Notes under the pieces: model-generated
What the model was told of the DNA's origin: nothing
The model's input: the letters and a program-made list of their open reading frames with translations, nothing else
Databases searched by the model: none
In this document: positions 1-5,338 of the stretch, piece after piece
Layout of the letters: the number at the start of each line of letters is the position of its first letter
Position numbering within the stretch: the stretch's first letter is position 1
Made by a program: the position numbers and the translations under genes
Assembly: GCA_910586175.1 (NCBI GenBank)
Contig: CAJUIJ010000167.1
Span: 1 to 5,338, forward strand
Direction of reading: 5' to 3'
DNA from: an uncultured Muribaculaceae bacterium
Lineage (GTDB): Bacteria > Bacteroidota > Bacteroidia > Bacteroidales > Muribaculaceae
DNA: 5,338 nucleotides

Positions 1-46
1 TTAAAAAGATAACAAAAAATGCTAAAAAAGTTTTAAAAATTTTAAA

Positions 47-232
47 TCAATGTTTGTTTTTTTTATTATGTGCTTGAAATTTGTTTGGCGATATATACTT
101 ATCATACTTACTGCACCCATCACAATCAAGGCAAGGCATAGGGGCTTGATTCATTTCCGATAAAGAGCCTGTCTCATAAAAATTGGCCTTTAAGAGTATG
201 TTTGAATTCAAACAAATTCTAACTTGCGTCAC
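47..232 (-). CDS. Doubtful small ORF with CxxCxxC motif
   Basis: This reading frame of 61 codons from a GTG at 230-232 overlaps the end of the 76-aa membrane protein gene by 14 nt. An internal ATG at 152-154 would give 35 aa, starting MNQAPMPCLDCDGCSKYDKY. The only notable content is three cysteines in a C-x2-C-x2-C pattern, which could bind a metal, be modified, or mean nothing in so short a chain. The C-terminus is Lys/Asn/His-rich and runs into AT-rich sequence. There is no double-glycine leader, signal peptide or membrane span. Its place as the last ORF after an exporter would suit a precursor peptide, but a non-coding 3' tail of the transcript is equally likely. I do not recognise a family. 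Confidence 0.25.
   Translation of the reverse strand: MTQVRICLNSNILLKANFYETGSLSEMNQAPMPCLDCDGCSKYDKYISPNKFQAHNKKNKH
199..214. repeat. 16-bp perfect palindrome just after the small membrane protein gene
   Basis: TGTTTGAATTCAAACA is its own reverse complement. It begins 5 nt beyond the TAG stop of the 76-aa membrane protein gene on the minus strand. As RNA it could fold into a 6-bp stem with an AAUU loop; as DNA it could be a dimeric repressor site. No U-run follows directly on the minus strand, so a standard intrinsic terminator is not supported. Confidence 0.5.
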
Positions 233-449
233 TAAATAGATGATGCAAGATAGACTCTCCGTTACCGTATGGAAACTCGATAAAAAGCAGGCATAGCATT
301 AGCAATATGCAAATTACGGTGATGATTACATAACCCCATCTAACTAATTCGTTCGGCTTGTCGTCAAGCAATTTACGTACCTTATCCGATCTTAGTTCTA
401 TCTTGTCATGATTGTCTTTTTCATTTATAAGAGTATCCTTCTTTTTCAT
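219..449 (-). CDS. Small single-pass membrane protein resembling the N-terminal anchor of a HlyD-type adaptor
   Basis: This is a 76-aa protein with a charged, Lys-rich N-terminal segment (1-37), one strong hydrophobic span (about 38-57) and a 19-residue tail (58-76) likely in the periplasm. The stretch IELRSDKVRKLLDDKPNELV followed by RWG and the hydrophobic helix resembles the start of Bacteroidota HlyD-family adaptors, which begin with ELRS..V...L, then RWG, a membrane helix and a YPD-like turn. Here EFPYGNGES replaces that turn, and the protein stops where the coiled-coil and lipoyl parts should begin. The ATG at 447-449 is preferred; the reading frame extends upstream to a TTG at 503, but the ATG follows an AT-rich leader 56 nt after the transporter stop. 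It probably shares the transporter's transcript. It could be a free-standing accessory subunit or the stub of a lost adaptor. No HlyD-like sequence continues downstream in any frame I read. The HlyD resemblance is recalled from family knowledge and was not searched. Confidence 0.7.
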   Translation of the reverse strand: MKKKDTLINEKDNHDKIELRSDKVRKLLDDKPNELVRWGYVIITVICILLMLCLLFIEFPYGNGESILHHLFSDAS

Positions 450-505
450 GCTTTGAAGTTTTATTATTGCATTGAGAATTAACTTTAGCTTAATGAAGTG
501 CAAAG

Positions 506-2698
506 CTAATTTCCTAACTCCAATTGGTTTTTTACGAGGTTGAAATAGCAGCCTCGAAGTGCAATCAAATCATCGTGATTGCCGGTTTCCACAATTCTTC
601 CCTTATCAATGACGATTATATTGTCCGCATTCTTTACAGTTGATAGTCTGTGTGCCACAATTATCACTGTCTTGCCTGTGTAGAAACGTTCAAGATTCGC
701 TACGATATCACGTTCATTTTTAGCATCGAGCGAATTGGTGGCTTCGTCTAAAAATATAAAGTCCGGATTCTTATATACCGCACGTGCAATCAGAATCCTC
801 TGCTTTTGGCCTTGGCTCAATCCGGTGCCATCGCGTCCCACCTTGGTGTTGTATTTGAGTGGCAACGATTGCACATATTCATGTATACATGCGATGCGGG
901 CGGCTTGTTCGAGTCTTTCAACATCGATTTCTCCATCGCCCACGGCAATATTGCGTGCTATTGACTCCGAAAATATTACCCCATCTTGCATCACTACGCC
1001 ACATTGCCTGCGCCACCATTTCAGATTATAACTGTCAATGGGATTTCCGGCTATGTTGATGCTCCCGCTCGCAGCGGGATAATAACCCAACATGAGTTTG
1101 ATGAGGGTTGTCTTGCCACAACCGCTTGCCCCCACTATGGCTGTAACTTTTCCAGCCTGAATGTTGAGTGATACATCATGGAGAGTGTCGGTAAGTGCAT
1201 GCTTGTCATATTTAAAACATACATTGCTGAGTGATATTGATTTGTCAGCGGAAAACAGCTTCAAGTTATTCGATTTTTTCTCTTCGTTGTCTGCTTCATG
1301 AATTTCATTGATTCGCTCGAGCGATATTCTAACATCTTGAAGTGAATATATGAAAGCCATAAGTTGCTCTACCGGTGAGTTAAGTTGCCCCACTATATAC
1401 TGAATGGCGAGCATCGTGCCAAGGGTGATGTTGCCGTCAATTACAGCCATTGCGGCGAATACTGTAATAAGGATGTTCTTAACCTCGTTTATAAAGATAC
1501 TTCCCGCCTCCTGTGTTTGCTGGAGTTTCAATGACTTTAATTGCACATCGAATAGGTCTGCTTGGGTATCCTCCCATTCCCAGCGTCGCCTTTGCTCGCA
1601 ATCCTGAAGCTTTATTTCTTGCATGGAGGTGACCAATTGCACGGTGCGGTTTTGGTTGATGGCTTGCTGCTCAAACAGTGCGTAGTCGAGCACCTTGCGC
1701 CGTCGCAAGAATCGTGTAATCCATAATGCATACACTATACTTCCGATAAGAAACACTGAAAAAATAAGGGGGCTGTAAATGAAAAGTACTACTCCGAAGA
1801 CTATGAACGAGAGCATAGTGAACATGATACCCAACACTTGATTGGTCAAAAATGACTGTACTCGCGAATGGTCACCGATGCGTTGCAGCAGGTCTCCCAT
1901 CAGTTTTGTGTCGAAAAACGACATGGGCAACTTCATCAGCTTGATGAAGAAATCGGACACCAACGATATGTTGATGCGCATCGAAATGTGCATAAGGAGC
2001 CAACGCCTTACAAAGTCAGTGGCGGTGCGTCCCAATACAATCATCAGTTCACCAAGCAGAATCAGCCATATGAGTTTCACATCTTGGTGCCTTATGCCGA
2101 TATCGACTATCCATTGGGTCAGGAACGGCATGATAAGTTGAAGCACACATCCCAAGAGCAAGCCGAGCAAGATTTGCAGGAAATAGCGTTTATATTGTAA
2201 TATGTAGTGCCACAGAAATCTGAACGACCTGCTTTCTCCACAGTTGGAAGTGTCTTTCAGATAAAAGTTGTCGGTGGGTTCCAAACACATGGCCACTCCC
2301 TTGTCTGCTTCGTCACTGCGTGTGGATATCCAATGTTTTTCCAATTCCTCTGCTGTGCATTTATATTTACCCTTCCCTGGATCGGCAATCCTGAATCGTG
2401 TGCCATTACGCTCAACTTTATATAGCACTACGAAATGGTTCTGATTCCAATGTAGAATGCAGGGGAGAGGTATGTCGCAAAGAGTGTTGACTGTCATTTT
2501 GCCGGCAGCCGAACGAAAACCGAGTTCATCAGCCAAATCTCCAATCGCCTTAAGTGAAACCCCCTCTTTTGAAGCATGGCAATAGCTTTCCAACCTTTTG
2601 ATTGAAACCTGCTTGCCGTAATGACGGCAAATCATGCTCATGCAAGCAACCCCGCACTGCATGCCGTCGTGCTGCCTTACGAATGGGAACTTATCCAT
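506..2698 (-). CDS. Peptidase C39 domain-containing ABC exporter (PCAT, bacteriocin/RiPP type)
   Basis: This 730-aa inner-membrane protein should cut the leader from a double-glycine-type peptide and export the core using ATP. The N-terminal C39 cysteine protease (about 1-140) keeps Q9, C15 (MQCGVACM), H88 (NHFVVLY) and D106 (ADPGKG), matching the Gln, Cys, His and Asp of active family members. The membrane domain (about 160-450) has hydrophobic spans near 172-194, 206-226, 285-330 and 395-440. The ATPase has Walker A GASGCGKTT (523-531), Q-loop Q571, signature LSQGQ (627-631), Walker B IFLDE (D651/E652), D-loop SLD (656-658) and switch H683. Length and domain order match full-length family members. 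The start is fixed by an in-frame TGA two codons upstream (2702-2704) and by MDKFPFVRQHDGMQCG, a typical family N-terminus. No separate promoter is visible, so it may be read from the helicase. The substrate is unknown, because no GG-leader peptide lies in the window. Confidence 0.95.
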   Translation of the reverse strand: MDKFPFVRQHDGMQCGVACMSMICRHYGKQVSIKRLESYCHASKEGVSLKAIGDLADELGFRSAAGKMTVNTLCDIPLPCILHWNQNHFVVLYKVERNGTRFRIADPGKGKYKCTAEELEKHWISTRSDEADKGVAMCLEPTDNFYLKDTSNCGESRSFRFLWHYILQYKRYFLQILLGLLLGCVLQLIMPFLTQWIVDIGIRHQDVKLIWLILLGELMIVLGRTATDFVRRWLLMHISMRINISLVSDFFIKLMKLPMSFFDTKLMGDLLQRIGDHSRVQSFLTNQVLGIMFTMLSFIVFGVVLFIYSPLIFSVFLIGSIVYALWITRFLRRRKVLDYALFEQQAINQNRTVQLVTSMQEIKLQDCEQRRRWEWEDTQADLFDVQLKSLKLQQTQEAGSIFINEVKNILITVFAAMAVIDGNITLGTMLAIQYIVGQLNSPVEQLMAFIYSLQDVRISLERINEIHEADNEEKKSNNLKLFSADKSISLSNVCFKYDKHALTDTLHDVSLNIQAGKVTAIVGASGCGKTTLIKLMLGYYPAASGSINIAGNPIDSYNLKWWRRQCGVVMQDGVIFSESIARNIAVGDGEIDVERLEQAARIACIHEYVQSLPLKYNTKVGRDGTGLSQGQKQRILIARAVYKNPDFIFLDEATNSLDAKNERDIVANLERFYTGKTVIIVAHRLSTVKNADNIIVIDKGRIVETGNHDDLIALRGCYFNLVKNQLELGN

Positions 2699-2701
2699 TT
2701 G

Positions 2702-2812
2702 TCAGTTATTATGGTAGGATGTCGCTTTCCGGCACATTTGCAAATCCTCACAAGTCCTACATAGTCTCGAAAAGTGTATGTGTTTTGCCCTTTGCTCATG
2801 GCTTTTCATCAT
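2702..2812 (-). CDS. Doubtful 36-aa cysteine-bearing ORF between helicase and exporter
   Basis: This short ORF begins with an ATG that overlaps the helicase stop codon (sequence ATGATG) and ends with a TGA 3 nt before the exporter start, so it fills the gap between the two genes. It lies in the exporter's reading frame, separated from it only by TGA-CAA. The product is basic and contains SRLCRTCEDLQMCRKA (residues 15-30), a C-x2-C-x5-C pattern. That spacing recalls the last cysteines of SPASM domains in radical-SAM peptide maturases. The ORF could therefore be the 3' remnant of a lost maturase gene, a small real peptide coupled to helicase translation, or a chance frame. The neat fit to both neighbours is the main argument for it; the length is the main argument against. 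Confidence 0.28.
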   Translation of the reverse strand: MMKSHEQRAKHIHFSRLCRTCEDLQMCRKATSYHNN

Positions 2813-4947
2813 TGCTTAGCTGATAATTGCGATAGTTGCAGGCATGGGGCATCGGGATGCTCGGCGCGGTATGCGTCAACTATGTCGAGCACGTCGTCGC
2901 CTATGCGCTTCACGATGGCCGGCCCTATGGTGGGAAGCATCAGCAACTCATCATACGACACAGGCAGATAATTCGAAATGAACATCAGCGTGCGTGTATG
3001 ACATATCTGAAAAGCTGCCTTGCCCTCAGCCTCGCTTCTTTCTTTTCGCCATGTCTTGAGCTGCCGCAGAAGCTCCGGATTAATGTTGTCTTCCGAATTA
3101 TCAGCAGTTTTTGAGGTCTGCACTCGTGCAGATTTCTGCTTTTTGCCACGCTTGAATGCACCCTGCGCCTTTATGTCGAGATAACGGTCCACATCGAAAT
3201 CCTCATCCTTGAAAGTCTCAAGAAGCGTCTTGCGGATGTCGGTCACACCCTCGAGCAGTTCCATCCTCTCCCTGAGCTTCATCGCCACATTGCGGTTGTC
3301 ATGGTCGGAGGGCATCGCCTCGGTCAAGTCTATAAGGGTGTTGAGCTGTTGCAAGAAATAATTGGAGGCATCCTTGATGCGCTTAAGAAGTTGTGCAGTT
3401 TGCCCCGACATGTATAGCTGATGAAGCTGCACGGCGAAGCGATCTCCTACGCTTATCAGCTGCTCGCGCATGCGCAAAGTGTTCATCGCATATTCCTGCA
3501 CCAGAGTAGGGTAGAGGCGTATGAAATTCTCATCATATATACGGCTCACACCCTCCACGGCATTGAATATGGTGCGGAAATTAAACATGCCGGCAGCAAT
3601 GCTGAGACGGTAGGCCGACACCATCGACTCCACCTTGTCGCTGTCGAGTCCGTTGGTTGCGTGGCAACGAATAAACTCGCTAACGGTCAAATCGTTGATG
3701 ATGGCGTTGGGGGGGAGCGGTCGCTCCAATACCATCCCCTCGAGTGTGCGGCAACGCGAGAGCGCCACATATGTCTGGCCATGGCTGAACGATGCCGAGG
3801 CATCGATGATGGCACGGTCGAAAGTGAGACCCTGGCTCTTGTGTATCGTGATAGACCATGCCAACTTAAGCGGAATCTGGCAGAAAACACCATCTGTTTT
3901 CTCATTGATTTCGTTGGTCTCCTCATTTACCACAAACTTTGTGTTCTCCCATTCCACCGGCTCCACGTTGATAGGGTCTGAGCCGTCGTCGGGTGTCACC
4001 ACGAGACCTTCGTCATCGATGGTTGTCACCTTGCCCATCATGCCGTTATAGTATCTGCGGTCCATTCCCGTATCATTCTTTATGAACATCACCTGCGCAC
4101 CCTCCTTGAGGGTCAGCTTCAAGTCGGCCGGATAAGATGATGCCGGGAAGTTACCGCTCACCTTGGCCTCAAACTCATGGGCTTCCCCCTGCAACGCCGC
4201 GAGGCGACGGTCATTCACCATATTGGCAAGGTGATTGTGAGTTGTGAGCCTTACATAGCCCTCGGAATCGTCAGGATTGAAGCCCGGCACGTAACGTTCG
4301 TTGAGCCGCCTAAGCACCTCCGAATCAGCCCGGTTGTCGCGCACCGCATTGAGCAGGTCGAGAAAGTTAGAGTCGCTCTGACGGTATACCTTCGAAAGTT
4401 CTATGGTGACATAGTCGAGTTGCTGCAAGGCATGGCTGTCAAAAAAATATGGTGAGCGGTAATTGGCCTCGAGAAGTTGCCGCTCATGTTCAACCACCAC
4501 CGGCGGCAACTGCTGCAGGTCTCCTATGAGGAGCAGCTGCACGCCTCCAAAGGGGAGGGTGCGGTCGCGATAACGGCGAAGCACGCTGTCGACTGCATCA
4601 AGCAAGTCTGACCTCACCATCGACACCTCGTCGATAACCAAGAGGTCGAGTCCGCGGATTATCCTGATTTTCTCCTTGCTGAATGCCACGCGTCCCTTGC
4701 CCTCTCGCTTCATCCCGGGTATATACACCCCGAAATCGAGCTGAAAGAATGAATGCAGCGTCACCCCTCCGGCATTTATCGCAGCTATGCCGGTAGGTGC
4801 GCATACCACCATGCGCTTACGGCTCGAAGTTCGCAAATTGCGCAGAAATGTGGTCTTTCCCGTGCCGGCCTTCCCTGTAAGAAACAGGCTTGCTCCTGTC
4901 TGCTCGATTATCTTGCGTGCGAGTTCTATATCGTTATTGCTCTCCAT
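2809..4947 (-). CDS. PIF1-like SF1 DNA helicase with C-terminal HRDC-like domain
   Basis: This 712-aa protein is an ATP-dependent DNA helicase of the PIF1/RecD-like superfamily 1 group, expected to act in the cytoplasm on replication or repair intermediates. Visible motifs are Walker A GKAGTGKT (residues 25-32), motif Ia APTGIAAINAGG (50-61), TLHSFF (63-68), Walker B LLVIDE with D106/E107, and motif III GDLQQLPPV (142-150). Later come the motif V region around HKSQGLTF (H369 onward) and motif VI VALSRCR (394-400). A Lys-rich linker lies near 600-630. The last ~70 residues contain LPVSYDELLMLPTIGPAIVKR, which resembles an HRDC or helix-hairpin-helix DNA-binding domain. The start is chosen because Walker A lies about 25 residues in, as is usual, and because a Bacteroides-type promoter lies about 60-90 nt upstream. 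The gene is clearly richer in GC than its downstream neighbours. The helicase class is secure; the exact cellular role and the HRDC label are inference. Confidence 0.93.
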   Translation of the reverse strand: MESNNDIELARKIIEQTGASLFLTGKAGTGKTTFLRNLRTSSRKRMVVCAPTGIAAINAGGVTLHSFFQLDFGVYIPGMKREGKGRVAFSKEKIRIIRGLDLLVIDEVSMVRSDLLDAVDSVLRRYRDRTLPFGGVQLLLIGDLQQLPPVVVEHERQLLEANYRSPYFFDSHALQQLDYVTIELSKVYRQSDSNFLDLLNAVRDNRADSEVLRRLNERYVPGFNPDDSEGYVRLTTHNHLANMVNDRRLAALQGEAHEFEAKVSGNFPASSYPADLKLTLKEGAQVMFIKNDTGMDRRYYNGMMGKVTTIDDEGLVVTPDDGSDPINVEPVEWENTKFVVNEETNEINEKTDGVFCQIPLKLAWSITIHKSQGLTFDRAIIDASASFSHGQTYVALSRCRTLEGMVLERPLPPNAIINDLTVSEFIRCHATNGLDSDKVESMVSAYRLSIAAGMFNFRTIFNAVEGVSRIYDENFIRLYPTLVQEYAMNTLRMREQLISVGDRFAVQLHQLYMSGQTAQLLKRIKDASNYFLQQLNTLIDLTEAMPSDHDNRNVAMKLRERMELLEGVTDIRKTLLETFKDEDFDVDRYLDIKAQGAFKRGKKQKSARVQTSKTADNSEDNINPELLRQLKTWRKERSEAEGKAAFQICHTRTLMFISNYLPVSYDELLMLPTIGPAIVKRIGDDVLDIVDAYRAEHPDAPCLQLSQLSAKQ

Positions 4948-5005
4948 ATTGCAGCTCTCTGTATTGTCTGTGTGATCTTTTGCTTCCCCCCTGTATGTTA
5001 AAATT

Positions 5006-5037
5006 CAAACATAACTTTAGTCCGGTTATCTCTCAAA
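5006..5037 (-). promoter_or_regulatory. Bacteroides-type promoter for the helicase gene
   Basis: On the minus strand, a -33 element TTTG (5034-5037) is followed after exactly 20 nt by a -7 element TATGTTTG (5006-5013), a full match to TAnnTTTG. Transcription would begin near position 5000, giving a leader of about 50 nt before the helicase ATG at 4947. The leader contains a run of six G (4986-4991) and AGAGAG roughly 8 nt before the start codon. The -7 element lies in a short imperfect inverted repeat, ATGTT...AACAT (4996-5012), which may be chance in AT-rich DNA. Confidence 0.75.
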
Positions 5038-5113
5038 CTTACAAATAAAGCTAAAAATACTTAATTATGCAAATCTGCTGTTGTGAATATATTTTTTTAA
5101 ACACTTAATGAGA

Positions 5114-5143
5114 AATTAACAATTGAATTAACATTAATTAACA
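5114..5143. repeat. Three direct copies of AATTAACA
   Basis: AATTAACA occurs at 5114-5121, 5126-5133 and 5136-5143, with starts 12 and 10 nt apart, close to one helical turn. The cluster lies about 80-110 nt upstream of the -33 element of the helicase promoter. It could be a protein-binding array or an UP-like AT tract, but such repeats also arise by chance in DNA this AT-rich. Confidence 0.4.
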
Positions 5144-5338
5144 TGATATATAATATTATTTGTGATAAATAGTTTAATTTTGTCACTGAATTATGTTTTT
5201 ATGTGGCGAAAATATATATACTCGATGTTGAATGTTATTAAAATTATTCAAATTATAATATCTTTTATCAATCTGAGTCGCGTAGTTTTTGTGCATAAAA
5301 TATTCATATTAAACATAAATTAATAAAAATAATATAAT

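Larger units (their letters stand above)
4948..5338. other. AT-rich intergenic region without a recognisable gene
   Basis: About 390 nt with very low GC (roughly a quarter) lie upstream of the helicase. Apart from the helicase promoter and a cluster of AATTAACA repeats, I see no RNA gene, no GC-rich hairpin terminator and no convincing coding frame on either strand. The longest plus-strand frame I noticed here (about 32 codons from an ATG at 5225) is made of AT-rich codons and is not credible. The far end may contain the promoter of a divergent gene beyond 5338: TAGTTTTTG at 5283-5291 is one base away from the -7 consensus spacing but has no -33 partner. Confidence 0.7.

Noticed and set aside
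1..46. AT-only self-complementary stretch that might end the transcript
   Set aside because: There is no GC-containing stem, so a rho-independent terminator cannot be claimed.
160..180. GAGACAGGCTC-like partial inverted repeat resembling a possible insertion-sequence end
   Set aside because: Only a 3-bp stem, no matching second end, no target duplication and no transposase in the window.
47..232. Possible double-glycine-type leader ending at Gly-Ser (residues 22-23) of the 61-aa ORF
   Set aside because: The hydrophobic positions expected upstream of the cleavage site are occupied by Glu and Asn, so it does not fit a C39 substrate leader.
501..508. TAGCTTTG on the minus strand, matching a -7 promoter element, overlapping the exporter stop
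   Set aside because: No TTTG lies 19-21 nt upstream, so a promoter dedicated to the small membrane protein is not supported.
2677..2799. 40-codon minus-strand ORF starting MSKGQNTYTF with a CKC motif
   Set aside because: It runs into the exporter gene in another frame and overlaps the better-placed 36-aa ORF. No leader or family signature.
3421..3981. 186-codon plus-strand ORF antisense to the helicase
   Set aside because: It lies wholly inside the helicase gene, has no recognisable domain, and its length is explained by the GC-rich coding strand opposite.
5225..5323. Plus-strand ORF of about 32 codons in the AT-rich intergenic region
   Set aside because: Composition is explained by AT-rich DNA (Ile/Asn/Phe-rich) and there is no upstream signal or family resemblance.

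Overview
The window reads as a piece of a Bacteroidales genome (Bacteroidota, probably a gut or oral anaerobe). Three things point that way: a promoter of the Bacteroides type (TTTG, 20-nt spacer, TATGTTTG) ahead of the largest conserved gene, no convincing Shine-Dalgarno sites, and close agreement of the proteins with families I know from that order. This is a judgement from motifs; no database search was possible.

All recognisable genes lie on the minus strand, so transcription runs from high to low coordinates. (1) 4948-5338 is a very AT-rich, gene-free region carrying the promoter at 5006-5037 and a cluster of short repeats. (2) 2809-4947 encodes a 712-aa PIF1-like superfamily 1 helicase with a C-terminal HRDC-like domain, probably a housekeeping gene. 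(3) 2699-2808 is a short gap that may hold a 36-aa cysteine-bearing ORF. It overlaps the helicase stop and ends 3 nt before the next start. (4) 506-2698 encodes a 730-aa peptidase-containing ABC transporter (C39 protease, membrane domain and ATPase in one chain), a type that cleaves and exports leader peptides of bacteriocins or RiPPs. (5) 219-449 encodes a 76-aa single-pass membrane protein resembling only the N-terminal anchor of a HlyD-type adaptor. (6) 47-232 has a weak ORF with a CxxCxxC motif. (7) 1-46 is AT-rich and shows nothing I can name.

The transporter and the small anchor protein probably form one export unit. All catalytic residues expected in the transporter are present. However, no precursor peptide with a double-glycine leader, no modifying enzyme, no full-length adaptor and no outer-membrane channel are visible. 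Those parts may lie beyond position 1, be encoded elsewhere or be lost. Base composition falls from roughly 50-55% GC in the helicase (sampled lines range from 47 to 65%) to about 42% in the transporter and 38% in the anchor gene. This fits an export module placed downstream of an older chromosomal gene.
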